From assembly GCA_902779505.1 (NCBI GenBank), contig CACZBZ010000008.1:1-64000 (forward strand): a stretch of DNA of 64,000 nt, read 5' to 3'. Under the pieces are notes generated by a model. The model searched no databases and was not told the origin of the DNA. It saw nothing but the letters and a program-made list of their open reading frames with translations. Position 1 is the stretch's first letter; every line of letters begins with the position of its first letter. Source of the DNA: an uncultured Lachnospiraceae bacterium. GTDB lineage: Bacteria; Bacillota; Clostridia; Lachnospirales; Lachnospiraceae. The position numbers and the translations under genes were made by a program. Positions 34,482 through 45,226 of the stretch are shown here, piece after piece.

Positions 34482-36431
34482 TCACACGCCAAGATAATCT
34501 CTTTTAAAATCCTCTTCGGAAATTATCGGCACTGACAGTTCTTTAGCTTTTTTATTTTTTGATGAATTGGAATTAATATCGTTATTGATAAGGGCTGTTG
34601 TTTTGCTTGTTACGCTTCCCGTAACCTTGCCACCCAGTGATTCGATAACAGCCTTCAATTCATCTCTGTTGACATATGTATTAAGGCTTCCGGTGATTAC
34701 GAACGACTGACCGTTGATCCTGTCATTGGAACGATCCACCGTCTCTTCTTCAATAGTCAACTCATTAAGTATATCACGTAATAGCTTCGTGTGCTTCTCA
34801 TCATCAAAATAAGCCCTGACTCCGGAGGCAAGAACACCGCCTATACCTTCGATTTCTGACAGTTCTTCCACTGAAGCGTTCATAAGTGCATCAACATCAT
34901 TGTCATAGTATCTGCAGAGCACCTTGGCATTGGCTGAACCGATTCCCGGAATTCCCAGGGAATAAATCACTCTGGCAAGTGTGGTCTTCTTTGATTTCTC
35001 CACTGCTTCCACAAGATTGTCAAAGGACTTCTGTCCGAAGCCTTCCATCTCCACAATGATATTCTCATATCTGTCCAGATGATATATATCCGTAAAACTG
35101 TGCAGAAATCCATGGGCCAGGAACTTCTCCAATGTCGCTTCGCTCATTCCGTCGATATTCATGGCATCTCTGCTTACAAAAAGTGTGAAAGCCTTGATCT
35201 TCTTGGCATCGCAATCCGGATTGCTGCAATAAAGGCTCATGGCATCCAGCTGCTTCCTTATCTCAGTTGCACCACCGCAACATGGGCAGGCTGTTGGAAT
35301 CTCCAGATTGTCGGAGCCCGTGAGATTCTGAGCTATCTGAGGAATAATCATATTGGCCTTATATACCGTGATCCTGTCGCCTATACCCAGCTTAAGGGAT
35401 CTTACTATGCTTACGTTATGTACGCTGGCTCTGGTCACCGTTGTACCTTCAAGTTCCACCGGATCGAATATGGCAACGGGATTGATCAGTCCTGTCCTGC
35501 TGGGACTCCATTCCACTTCCTTAAGCACTGTCTCTTTGATCTCATCAGACCACTTGAAAGCAATACTGTCTCTTGGAAATTTCGCCGTACGGCCCAGGCT
35601 CTGACCATAAGCGATATCATCAAGGATAAGCACAAGCCCGTCGGAGGGAATATCGTAAGTCTCTATCTTTTTTGCATAATTCTCTATTTCGGCGATGATA
35701 TTGCTCTCATCAACACGATGATGTTCCACAACGTCGAAGCCCTGCCTGCTTAGGAAATCAAGCTGCTCTTCTCTGGAATTCTTAAAGTCCACGCCCTCTG
35801 CCTGAACAAGTGAGAAGGCGTAAAAATAAACCGACCTTTCCGCTGTAACTTTATTGGATAACTGACGAACCGAACCGGAACAAAGGTTCCTGGGGTTCTT
35901 GTATTTTGCATCCACATCTTCGATGGTGGAATTGATCTTTTCAAAATCCGAATATTTGATAACCGCCTCACCACGCAAAATAAGTGTTCCTTTATATGCG
36001 ATGCTGTGAGGCACATTTTTGAATACCATGGCATTGGAAGTGATCACTTCTCCGATCTCTCCGTTGCCTCTTGTAACAGCCTTCACGAGTTTGCCGTCGG
36101 CATAGGTAAGTACGATGGTAAGTCCGTCAAGTTTCCAACTGAGCAAGCCTTCCTTACCCCCAAGGAAGGACCTTAATTCTTCTCTGTCCTTAGTCTTGGA
36201 AAGAGACAGCATAGGCTTCTCATGACGTTCCTTGGGCAGCTCATCCACCGATTCAAAACCTACATTGACCGTGGGTGAATCCGACATGGTGATACCTGTA
36301 GACTCCTCAAGTGCCACAAGTTCATCATAGAGGGCATCATATTCATAATTGCTCATGATCTCTCTGTCTTCGGCATAATATGCCTTGGACGCTTCGTTAA
36401 GAAGATCGATGAGTTCTCTCATTCTATCCAT
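34482..36431 (-). CDS. ligA: NAD-dependent DNA ligase
   Basis: This is a 649-residue DNA ligase that seals nicks in replication and repair using NAD. It has an N-terminal Ia domain, the adenylation motif SWKLDGLT with the active Lys near residue 102, an OB-fold, and a zinc finger (CPCC ... YCSNPDC near 380-405). Helix-hairpin-helix repeats (GIPGIGSANAK, EIEGIGGVLA) and a C-terminal BRCT domain (about 570-649, FVITGSLNTYVNR) complete it. All domains are present. It lies 21 bases after the pseudouridine synthase gene and its stop is 20 bases before the metA ATG. Confidence 0.97.
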   Translation of the reverse strand: MDRMRELIDLLNEASKAYYAEDREIMSNYEYDALYDELVALEESTGITMSDSPTVNVGFESVDELPKERHEKPMLSLSKTKDREELRSFLGGKEGLLSWKLDGLTIVLTYADGKLVKAVTRGNGEIGEVITSNAMVFKNVPHSIAYKGTLILRGEAVIKYSDFEKINSTIEDVDAKYKNPRNLCSGSVRQLSNKVTAERSVYFYAFSLVQAEGVDFKNSREEQLDFLSRQGFDVVEHHRVDESNIIAEIENYAKKIETYDIPSDGLVLILDDIAYGQSLGRTAKFPRDSIAFKWSDEIKETVLKEVEWSPSRTGLINPVAIFDPVELEGTTVTRASVHNVSIVRSLKLGIGDRITVYKANMIIPQIAQNLTGSDNLEIPTACPCCGGATEIRKQLDAMSLYCSNPDCDAKKIKAFTLFVSRDAMNIDGMSEATLEKFLAHGFLHSFTDIYHLDRYENIIVEMEGFGQKSFDNLVEAVEKSKKTTLARVIYSLGIPGIGSANAKVLCRYYDNDVDALMNASVEELSEIEGIGGVLASGVRAYFDDEKHTKLLRDILNELTIEEETVDRSNDRINGQSFVITGSLNTYVNRDELKAVIESLGGKVTGSVTSKTTALINNDINSNSSKNKKAKELSVPIISEEDFKRDYLGV

Positions 36432-36452
36432 TGCAAATACTCCAAAAAGCTT

Positions 36453-37172
36453 TTATTCCATTCCCACAATCCGGTAGAGCTCTTCCAACTCATCTCCAGT
36501 TACACGTCTGAAAGTTCCCACTTTCAGTTTACCGAGATTGATATTGGCAACTCTGGTGCGCATAAGTCCGTTCACCTTGTAGCCAAGGCTCTCACACATA
36601 CGTCTGATCTGTCTGTTGAGTCCTTGGGTAAGTATTATCTTAAAGGTATAGGGTCCCACGATTTCGACTTTGCAGGGCTTTGTCTTCACATTCAACTCTT
36701 CAAGGAAAATGCCCTCTTCCATCTTCTCTTTAAAATCATCCGCAAGAGGTTTTGTGACCTTCACCAAATATTCTTTCTCATGCCCCGACGAACTCTTCAT
36801 CAGTCTGTTGATCAGTTCTCCGTCATTGGTCATAAGCAGAAGGCCTTCGGATTCTTTATCCAGCCTTCCGGCATAGGTAACTCTGATGGGATAATCAAAG
36901 GCATCTTTAAGCGTCTTGTCGGCAAATCTGTCCTTCTCGGTACAGGTGATCCCAACAGGCTTGTAATATGCAAGAACAACCTTCTCATTTGGTGAGCTGA
37001 TCTTTTTGCCCTTAACGATTATCTCATCTTCGGAAGAGACCTTCTGGCCCATCTGAGGAGCCTTACCGTTAACGGTTACCTTACCTTCTTCAATAAGCTT
37101 GTCCGCTTCTCTTCTGGAACAGACACCGCAGTCGGCTATATATTTATTGAGTCTTATCTTTTCTTCAATCAT
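36453..37172 (-). CDS. RsuA/RluF-type pseudouridine synthase
   Basis: This is a 239-residue RNA modification enzyme. An N-terminal S4 RNA-binding domain (IRLNKYIADCGVCSRREAD, about 5-60) is followed by the synthase domain. Its catalytic Asp lies in GRLDKESEGLLLMTND near residue 100, with the terminal motif GLNRQIRRMCESLGYKV. It resembles RluF/RluB (23S) or RsuA (16S), and the exact target uridine cannot be read. It overlaps the MscS gene end by four bases. Confidence 0.93.
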   Translation of the reverse strand: MIEEKIRLNKYIADCGVCSRREADKLIEEGKVTVNGKAPQMGQKVSSEDEIIVKGKKISSPNEKVVLAYYKPVGITCTEKDRFADKTLKDAFDYPIRVTYAGRLDKESEGLLLMTNDGELINRLMKSSSGHEKEYLVKVTKPLADDFKEKMEEGIFLEELNVKTKPCKVEIVGPYTFKIILTQGLNRQIRRMCESLGYKVNGLMRTRVANINLGKLKVGTFRRVTGDELEELYRIVGME

Positions 37173-38725
37173 TTTTCTTTGTCGTCCGACACGCTGTCAG
37201 TCTCGATCTCAAGTTCTTTTGCAAGTACTTCCTGCTCTTCCTTGAATCTCTGTGCCTCGGCAGATTCCTTCTTGGTAGCCTTCTTGTATTCTCTGGGCTC
37301 GTTGACAACAATCTGAGGATAAGGAATCGAAATATTGTTCCTGTCAAATACCAGTTTCAGTTCTCTTCTGAGATTACGCTCCGTCTGAATACGATCCTGC
37401 TCCTTACAGATTACGATAATTCTTATATATACTCCGCTGTCTCCCAGCTCAACAACACCCTTGTAAAATGGTCCCTCGATTATGTCTGAAAGCTTCTCTT
37501 TTATCTGTGGGAATTCCTTAACAAGAACAGCTTCAACTCTTTCAAGAGATTCGCCGTAGTCGATACACATATCCACACAGCCGTAGGAATACTTCTTGGT
37601 CATATTGACAACGCCGCTTATCTGGCTGTTGTTGATAATCTTCACATTGTTGCTCATATCTTCGAGCTTGGTGGTCCTGACACCGATCTCCGTCACTCTG
37701 CCTCTGAAATCACCGACCATAACAATGTCACCGACTCTAAATTCACCTTCGATAATGATAAAGAGTCCCGCCAGTATATCACTGATAAGTTCCTTGGCGC
37801 CAAGACCGACAACGAGAGATAAGATTCCCGCCGATGCCACCAGGGTAGATGTGTCCACACCAAGTTCGGCAAGACAATAGAATACCATTACTATGAATAT
37901 CGCATATTTTGTAAGACTGATGAACATCTTACATACAGTCTCTCCTCTTGCTCCCAGAGTCTTGGAAAAGACCCTTAATACTTCCTTGATAAGAAAAGAG
38001 ACGGTACTGCCCACGCAGAGGATCATAAGGCATGATGTTATTGCAAATACATTGAGGCCCTTTTCCCAGTTGCCGTCAACTATATAGCCTATTATGGATC
38101 CTTTGTAAGACAGATTCCTGTATACCACTACAGCCAAAAGGATTATTGTCGTTACTATCCCGAGAATGTATCTGAGATAATTGCTGAGGACTTTCTCGGC
38201 TGTCTTTCTCTCCACATTGTTCTTTATCAGCCTCGCCGTAGCTCCTTCTATATGCTCACCGATGTCGGCCATTTTTCCCAGTACCGGAATCTTCATACCC
38301 TTGATCATGATCATATATGTCACCAAAAGGGTAAGGAATGAAGCCCCGCCCGTAACAAGGCTGACAACGAGTCTTATAAGATTGAGCAGATTGGCAGAAT
38401 ACCTGGACTCCTGCGCAACGGCAGCTATCGACTGTATATAATATGCCATAAGCATGGAAAGGACCAGAACTATTGCAGCACAGATACGTATCTTCTCTTT
38501 GGTCTCGTCGGATGGCATGCCCTTGCAGTCATATTTGTATTCGTTGTACATATATGCCACCACAAGCCACATCAGAATAAAGAATCCGGCGGCCGTCCAT
38601 GCAAAAGACAGATTGTAATCTCCCAGCATGTAGAGCTGATATCTGTATATGAACAATCCCAGTGCTATTGCGACAAGCATGATAAGGATCGTGCTTATCA
38701 CTGTCCTTCTTTTCATCTTTTCCAA
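37169..38725 (-). CDS. MscS-family mechanosensitive channel
   Basis: This is a 518-residue membrane protein with about six helices ending in the pore-lining TM3-like segment (ASAGILSLVVGLGAKELISD). The MscS beta domain follows (GEFRVGDIVMVGDFRGRV, KIINNSQISGVVNMT), then a mixed C-terminal domain and a charged tail. It opens under membrane tension to release solutes. Longer than E. coli MscS, it is of the YnaI-like sort. The TTG start has GAGG nine bases upstream. It is the first gene of the mscS-rsu-ligA-metA run. Confidence 0.9.
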   Translation of the reverse strand: MEKMKRRTVISTILIMLVAIALGLFIYRYQLYMLGDYNLSFAWTAAGFFILMWLVVAYMYNEYKYDCKGMPSDETKEKIRICAAIVLVLSMLMAYYIQSIAAVAQESRYSANLLNLIRLVVSLVTGGASFLTLLVTYMIMIKGMKIPVLGKMADIGEHIEGATARLIKNNVERKTAEKVLSNYLRYILGIVTTIILLAVVVYRNLSYKGSIIGYIVDGNWEKGLNVFAITSCLMILCVGSTVSFLIKEVLRVFSKTLGARGETVCKMFISLTKYAIFIVMVFYCLAELGVDTSTLVASAGILSLVVGLGAKELISDILAGLFIIIEGEFRVGDIVMVGDFRGRVTEIGVRTTKLEDMSNNVKIINNSQISGVVNMTKKYSYGCVDMCIDYGESLERVEAVLVKEFPQIKEKLSDIIEGPFYKGVVELGDSGVYIRIIVICKEQDRIQTERNLRRELKLVFDRNNISIPYPQIVVNEPREYKKATKKESAEAQRFKEEQEVLAKELEIETDSVSDDKEK

Positions 38726-38796
38726 TTTGGTCTTCCTCTTTTAAACGGTTAATGCTCAACATTGTTATTTTACTACAAAAGAGGCACTTTTGCACT

Positions 38797-38822
38797 AAAA
38801 AGGGACGTCCAAAGGACGTCCC
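38797..38822 (-). terminator. Terminator of gdhA
   Basis: A perfect 9-bp stem GGGACGTCC/GGACGTCCC with a 3-base loop is followed by TTTTT on the minus strand, about 25 bases after the gdhA stop. Confidence 0.88.
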
Positions 38823-38848
38823 AATTATAGTTATTATTCAGATTACTC

Positions 38849-40321
<1,473 letters not shown>

Positions 40322-40340
40322 TTATTTTTAATCTTATAAA

Positions 40341-40370
40341 AAATGCTCCGGGCACTATGCTCGGAGCATT
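40341..40370 (-). terminator. Terminator after the SH3 protein gene
   Basis: AATGCTCCG pairs with CGGAGCATT around a loop and is followed by TTTTTATAAG on the minus strand. It lies 14 bases after the stop of the SH3 gene. Confidence 0.85.
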
Positions 40371-40383
40371 CATAAATCAATTA

Positions 40384-41700
40384 TTATTCAAGATATTCGC
40401 TCTTAACGTATCCTGTCTGTCCGTTGTATTTGATCTTTGTCCAGCCGTTGGACTTCTTCTCTACAACTTCTACCTTACCGCCGCCGTAGATTACGCCAAG
40501 CTGCTCGGATGAAGCACTTGCATCCTTACGGAACTTAACAGTGGTATTAACCTTGGCTGTTCCCGTCGTAGGTGAATTGTCAGTAGCAGCATTATTATTG
40601 CTGTTGCTATCCTTACTGCTGTTATCTTTATTGTTCTTATTATCGCTGTCATTTGAAGCAGTATCTTCATTGGAAGCTTCAGCGGGTTCTTCACTGATGA
40701 CCTCAACATATTCACTGCTGATAAATGCTTCTTTGTCTTCGTAGATAATCTTAGACCAGCCGTTAACCTTCTCTTCGACAAGAGTGTACTCTTCGCCGTG
40801 ACGGGCTGTACCAAGCTTATCTGCTGTACTGCTGTCGGAAGAACGAACATTAACAACATCTGCAGTGATACGTACTTTCTTCTCAACCGCTTCTTCTGTC
40901 TCTGTCTCTGTCTCTTCTTCGGTCTCGCTTGGCTCTTCTATGGTCTCGCCGGCTTCTATTCTGGCAAGTTCCTCACCAACTTCTGCCGTAAGCTTGTCAG
41001 GCAACTCTGTCATGAACTTGGCAAATTCCGTATCTTCTTCAAGCATCTCGTTGAACTTGACATTAACGGTATTGTTGAGATCCACAACATCATCCTGAAC
41101 GGATATAATCTTGCAGTACTCGGCAAGTGTCTCGTCCTGCTCATCGTCATTGATATAGTACTCACCGTTCTCATTCTTGCATACATACCATGCATTAAGT
41201 CCGGGAGCCTGCTTGTCGTAACCCACAATCTTTACTTCATAGTAAGCAAATACAAGGAAGGTATCCTCAAGAGAGCCCTTCTTTGTGTAGCATGTAACAA
41301 CAGGATAAGAATCTATGTATTGACTCTTTTTCTTAATTACAATACTTTCCTTCTCATCAACTGCTGTCTTAATAGACTTGATAGTCTCTACATCACCGTC
41401 TGCAACCGCCTGATAATATTTCTTCATCAGATTGTTGATCTCCGGATATGCGTCCACTTCAAGGGGTTCATCAGGAATAACATATTCCTCTGCTTCTGTG
41501 GCATCTTCCGTTGCAAGTACAACCTCAGCGGTATTGTTCTTCTTCGCCACAACAGTGGTAAGCACGATTGCCAATGCAACAAGAGCAACGAATCCCATAA
41601 TTATAAAAGCTATACGCTTATTTTCTTTGATAAGGATCTTTATATCCTTGAACCAGTCCAAAGTTTTGGTTCTCAGTTCTTTAAAATCTACTTTCTTCAC
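40384..41700 (-). CDS. Membrane-anchored protein with two bacterial SH3 domains
   Basis: This is a 438-residue protein. A short cytoplasmic N-terminus precedes one transmembrane helix (about 29-50). An NTF2-like or mixed extracellular domain (about 75-235, AYPEINNLMKKYYQAVADGD) follows, then an acidic Glu/Thr linker. SH3b domain 1 (about 277-335, NVRSSDSSTADKLG), a Ser/Asn/Asp-rich linker and SH3b domain 2 (about 378-438, VKFRKDASASSEQLG) complete it. SH3b domains usually bind cell wall, so it probably sits at the envelope. It begins at GTG, nine bases after GGAGG, and lies immediately downstream of tRNA-Arg. Confidence 0.88.
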   Translation of the reverse strand: MKKVDFKELRTKTLDWFKDIKILIKENKRIAFIIMGFVALVALAIVLTTVVAKKNNTAEVVLATEDATEAEEYVIPDEPLEVDAYPEINNLMKKYYQAVADGDVETIKSIKTAVDEKESIVIKKKSQYIDSYPVVTCYTKKGSLEDTFLVFAYYEVKIVGYDKQAPGLNAWYVCKNENGEYYINDDEQDETLAEYCKIISVQDDVVDLNNTVNVKFNEMLEEDTEFAKFMTELPDKLTAEVGEELARIEAGETIEEPSETEEETETETEEAVEKKVRITADVVNVRSSDSSTADKLGTARHGEEYTLVEEKVNGWSKIIYEDKEAFISSEYVEVISEEPAEASNEDTASNDSDNKNNKDNSSKDSNSNNNAATDNSPTTGTAKVNTTVKFRKDASASSEQLGVIYGGGKVEVVEKKSNGWTKIKYNGQTGYVKSEYLE

Positions 41701-41718
41701 TTACCTGTTCCTCCGAAA

Positions 41719-41790
41719 CGTGCCCGACAGGAATCGAACCTGCATTAAAGGCGTCGGAGGCCTCCGTTCTATCCATTAGACTACGGGCAC
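41719..41790 (-). tRNA. tRNA-Arg (anticodon CCG)
   Basis: A complete cloverleaf is seen on the minus strand. The acceptor is GTGCCCG/CGGGCAC, followed by the D arm GTCTAATGGATAGAAC. The anticodon stem GAGGC/GCCTT has loop CTCCGAC (anticodon CCG, reading CGG). The T arm is GCAGG-TTCGAAT-CCTGT and the discriminator is G. CCA is not encoded. Its 3' end lies a few bases before the ribosome site of the SH3 gene. Confidence 0.95.
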
Positions 41791-41851
41791 TTCTATCAAG
41801 TTGCGCACGGACAATGCCCCAGCTAACTCAATATTTCTTAACAACTTAGAT

Positions 41852-41881
41852 ATAATAGCACATATATTCTATCGTGTCCAA
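41852..41881 (-). promoter_or_regulatory. Promoter of tRNA-Arg
   Basis: TTGGAC (41876-41881), 18 bases, TATTAT (41852-41857) on the minus strand, about 60 bases upstream of the tRNA. Confidence 0.6.
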
Positions 41882-41907
41882 TCGACAGCCCATCAGCTCC
41901 GATTCAG

Positions 41908-41942
41908 AAAAAGGCTCAGCCGCCTGTCTGACGACTGAGCCT
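41908..41942 (-). terminator. Terminator of degV
   Basis: AGGCTCAG pairs with CTGAGCCT around a 15-base loop that itself can pair, followed by TTTTT on the minus strand. Confidence 0.85.
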
Positions 41943-42002
41943 CTCTATACTTTTCTGCCTCTTCCCTCTTAACGACAGTGATCTGTCAAAGGCATATCGA
42001 AT

Positions 42003-42893
42003 CTATGCAAGTTCCCTGTCCTTGCCCATGAAGAAGAGTGCTATTGTATCCGGTCCAACATGTGAACCCGTGCAGTAGTCATAAGATGTATTGATAAACT
42101 CTCTTACCTTAACCTTCTTTTGAATCTCTTCCATCACATACAGGGATTCTTCGTATGCGTCCGCATGAGCTATGCCTATGATCTGCTCCTCGGGATTGAC
42201 TATATTATTGCATACCAGTTCGATGATTCTGTTGAGAGCTTTTTTACGTCCTCTGATCTTTTCAAACTGAACTATAAAACCGTCTTTGCTGCCCTGAAGT
42301 ATGGGTTTGATATTCAACACATTACCCACAAAAGCTGCGGCATTGCTGAGTCGACCGGTCTTTGCAATGTACTTAAGATCTCCCACGGTAAAAAGACCGT
42401 TCATCTTGTGAGAATAAGATTCCAGTTTATCTGCAACGCTGTCTATATCCATACCACGTTCACGCATCTCAACGGCGTATATGGCAAGAATTCCCTGGGC
42501 AAGGGACGCATTCAGTGAATCCACCAATCTGATCTTTCTGTCGGGATATTCTTCCGCCAGTTCTTCAGCAGCATTAACAGCAGCATTGTATGTTCCGCTG
42601 ATATTTTTACTAAGGGAAAAATAGATAATATCCTCACCTTTATCAAGTACGGGTCTGAAGCTTTCCATAAATCCGTTGGCATTGACCATGGATGTCTTCA
42701 CGTCCATACCTGCTCGGATTTTATCATAATATTCTTTACCCTTTTCCCTCTCTTCTTCCATGCTGAGATTCGGATCGAAGCACACAAGTTCTTCCCCGTC
42801 CACGTAGTTAACAAAAGAGATTACATTTATGCCATATTTCTTAACTATGACTGCGGGAATATTGGCCGCCGAATCCACAAATACCTGGTACAT
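42003..42893 (-). CDS. DegV family fatty-acid-binding protein
   Basis: This is a 296-residue DegV protein. It has the N-terminal strand VFVDSAANIPA, MDVKTSMVNANGF with the Thr-Ser lipid-contact motif, FSLSKNISGTYNAAVNAAEE and LKYIAKTGRLSNAAAFVG. It binds fatty acid in the cytosol, and in Gram-positive bacteria members (FakB) present it to the kinase FakA. No fakA is nearby. Full length; single gene. Confidence 0.93.
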   Translation of the reverse strand: MYQVFVDSAANIPAVIVKKYGINVISFVNYVDGEELVCFDPNLSMEEEREKGKEYYDKIRAGMDVKTSMVNANGFMESFRPVLDKGEDIIYFSLSKNISGTYNAAVNAAEELAEEYPDRKIRLVDSLNASLAQGILAIYAVEMRERGMDIDSVADKLESYSHKMNGLFTVGDLKYIAKTGRLSNAAAFVGNVLNIKPILQGSKDGFIVQFEKIRGRKKALNRIIELVCNNIVNPEEQIIGIAHADAYEESLYVMEEIQKKVKVREFINTSYDYCTGSHVGPDTIALFFMGKDRELA

Positions 42894-42996
42894 AACAGTT
42901 CTCCATTCGTATGTAGTATTGATAACTACATATTATCATTTTAATTGCCACATTGCAAGGGAATCGGCTATTCTTTATAGTTTTTTAATATTTTAA

Positions 42997-43971
42997 TCAG
43001 GCGCTTGCTTCAAGAGGAAGCAGCCTTTTCTCGTCCGGAATGTACTCATAGGCATGATCGGACAGTATCTCTTCTCTTTGGAGTTGGGTTGCATTCACCT
43101 CTTTGACCAGACGGCTGAGACATTCTCCCCCGGCATCACCTTTTACTTTTGGAATAATGATTACCTCATGAATTGAACTTGGAATAAGATAATATGCCCC
43201 TCCCATTTCATCGGCAAGATGTTCCAGCATATCCGGGTATACGATTGCCGAAGCTCCGAACCATTTTGCCTTATTGGTAAGGACATACATCTGGAGATTT
43301 TTATTGTTGATCTCGTTCATGTTTTCTCTGGCAGGTGCCATAAGTGCATTCCTTAGTTCATCCGTGTTGACATTGCCGTTCTCTTCTATGTATATCTCTT
43401 CCAGCAGTTCCAACATGCCTCTCAGATAGGCCGGGAATCTGTATGCCATCTGTGTTACTGCATCTTCATAGAGGGTATCCGCGTCGACTCCCCATATCTT
43501 CATCTGCCTGTTTTTTATAAGGATGGATCCGCTGCCAATCTCCTCACCTTCCACAAGAACAAGAAATACCACCGCAAGGTCCGCATAATCAATGTAGGGC
43601 ACATCCTTTAATATATCCTTATTCATATCCTTGTTGATAATCTTGATTCCCAGCTTGCCCTTCACCTGTTCATAATCATCGATAAAAGACATATCCATAT
43701 CATTATGCAGCTGATTCACGTCCCTTATGGCAATGAATCTTCTGAGAATACATGCCAGAGGCTCTCCCTCAAGGTATTCTCCATACATTGCGTCCACATA
43801 TATACTGGGGGATATCATCTCACCGTCTTTAGCCACAATGATTCCATGACGTATAGTGGAATTGTTCTTCTGAACAATGCTGCTCCTTACACTGTAGCCC
43901 TCCTTATAATGATCCTGAAGGCCTTTAACCAACTTTTCAATGAATTCATCAATACTGATCTGATTGTTCAT
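42997..43971 (-). CDS. DUF5688 family protein
   Basis: This is a 324-residue cytoplasmic protein of DUF5688, a family abundant in Lachnospiraceae and other Clostridia with unknown role. Recognisable parts are the N-terminal FIEKLVKGLQDHYKEGYSV, the central SPSIYVDAMYGEYLEG and YLIPSSIHEVIIIPK near the C-terminus. No catalytic motif or membrane segment is seen. It stands alone between degV and efp. Confidence 0.8.
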   Translation of the reverse strand: MNNQISIDEFIEKLVKGLQDHYKEGYSVRSSIVQKNNSTIRHGIIVAKDGEMISPSIYVDAMYGEYLEGEPLACILRRFIAIRDVNQLHNDMDMSFIDDYEQVKGKLGIKIINKDMNKDILKDVPYIDYADLAVVFLVLVEGEEIGSGSILIKNRQMKIWGVDADTLYEDAVTQMAYRFPAYLRGMLELLEEIYIEENGNVNTDELRNALMAPARENMNEINNKNLQMYVLTNKAKWFGASAIVYPDMLEHLADEMGGAYYLIPSSIHEVIIIPKVKGDAGGECLSRLVKEVNATQLQREEILSDHAYEYIPDEKRLLPLEASA

Positions 43972-44006
43972 AACTGTATCCTTTCTTAATGGGTATAGTT
44001 ATCAAC

Positions 44007-44037
44007 AAAAAAAGACAACGGCATAACCGTTGTCTTA
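44007..44037 (-). terminator. Terminator of efp
   Basis: AAGACAACGG pairs with CCGTTGTCTT around a short loop, followed by a T-run on the minus strand, about 20 bases after the efp stop. Confidence 0.88.
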
Positions 44038-44058
44038 ATTCCGAAATAAAGATGCATC

Positions 44059-44616
44059 TTATACTCTTGAGAGATATTCTCCTGTACGAGTATCAATCTT
44101 GATAACATCACCCTGCTCTACAAAGAGAGGAACAGCTACCTGTGCACCTGTCTCTACTACTGCGGGCTTTGTAGCACCTGTAGCAGTGTCACCCTTGAAT
44201 CCGGGCTCTGTATCTGTGATCTCAAGTTCTACGAATAAAGGAGGCTCAACTGAGAATACGTTACCGTTGTGTGAGCAAACCTTACACATCTCATTCTCCT
44301 TAACGAACTTAAGTGAATCACCGATCTGGTCTGCATTGAGTGCAATCTGCTCATATGACTCTGTATCCATGAAATGGAAGAGATCGCCATCGCTGTAGAG
44401 ATACTGCATATCTTTTCTATCGATACGGGCTGTAGGGCACTTTTCTGTTGGTCTGAATGTCTTCTCGACAACACCACCGGAAATAATGTTCTTAAGCTTT
44501 GTTCTAACGAAAGCTGCACCCTTACCCGGCTTTACATGCTGAAATTCGATGATCTGGTAGATGTTACCTTCGAACTCAATGGTAACGCCATTTCTGAAAT
44601 CACCTGCTGAAATCAT
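44059..44616 (-). CDS. efp: Elongation factor P
   Basis: This is a 185-residue translation factor that relieves ribosome stalling at polyproline. The KOW-like domain I carries the modified-Lys loop [18 protein letters not shown] near residue 34. The two OB domains end with [14 protein letters not shown] in the usual form. It has a strong ribosome site (AGGAGG) and its own promoter and terminator. Confidence 0.97.
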   Translation of the reverse strand: MISAGDFRNGVTIEFEGNIYQIIEFQHVKPGKGAAFVRTKLKNIISGGVVEKTFRPTEKCPTARIDRKDMQYLYSDGDLFHFMDTESYEQIALNADQIGDSLKFVKENEMCKVCSHNGNVFSVEPPLFVELEITDTEPGFKGDTATGATKPAVVETGAQVAVPLFVEQGDVIKIDTRTGEYLSRV

Positions 44617-44660
44617 TTAATAATCCTCCTAATATAAACGCGTAATAAAAACCTTTGAAT

Positions 44661-44689
44661 ATTTTATACCATATTTACGCACTTTTCAA
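44661..44689 (-). promoter_or_regulatory. Promoter of efp
   Basis: TTGAAA (44684-44689), 17 bases, TAAAAT (44661-44666) on the minus strand. It lies immediately after the aroK stop and about 45 bases before the efp ATG. Confidence 0.7.
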
Positions 44690-44695
44690 CATTTT

Positions 44696-45226
44696 TTACA
44701 AAATCTCCCCAACAATCTCCCGAGGACTTTTTCCGTCCACACTGATTGTTATATCCGCAAGAGATTCATATATGGGGTTCCTCTCCTTCAACATGTCCCC
44801 AATATGAGTCTCAAGTGCTTTATCGGTCTTAAGAAGAGGTCTTGTTTTGTCATTCCTTACCCTGTCGGCAATGGTAGAGACTTCCGCCTTCAGATAGACC
44901 ACTATTCCGAGTTCATTAAGCAAGGCCCTGTTCTCTTCCTTAAGAGGCATGCCCCCTCCCGTTGAAAGGATGATGCCCGTTCTTCCGGACAATCTCTTCA
45001 GCAGATCCGTCTCTCTTTTTCTGAATTCATCCTGTCCGAATCTTTCAAAAATCTCGGCAACAGTGCATCCTGCTTCCTTCTCTATCAGCGAGTCGCAGTC
45101 AAGCAGTTCATAATCCCTGTTCTGCTCCTTAAGAACTTCCACAAGTTCTCTTCCTATTCGCGACTTACCCACTGCCATATATCCTATGAGTATTATATTC
45201 TCAGACGCTTTTTCGCAATTCTTCAT
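44696..45226 (-). CDS. aroK: Shikimate kinase
   Basis: This is a 176-residue P-loop kinase of aromatic amino acid synthesis. Walker A is GYMAVGKSRIG near residue 14. The shikimate-binding Asp lies in LLDCDSLIE, RKRET follows, STGGGMPLKEENR is the glycine-rich motif, and the lid is VRNDKTRPLL. Full length. It overlaps aroE by 26 bases, so the two shikimate genes are coupled. Confidence 0.95.
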   Translation of the reverse strand: MKNCEKASENIILIGYMAVGKSRIGRELVEVLKEQNRDYELLDCDSLIEKEAGCTVAEIFERFGQDEFRKRETDLLKRLSGRTGIILSTGGGMPLKEENRALLNELGIVVYLKAEVSTIADRVRNDKTRPLLKTDKALETHIGDMLKERNPIYESLADITISVDGKSPREIVGEIL

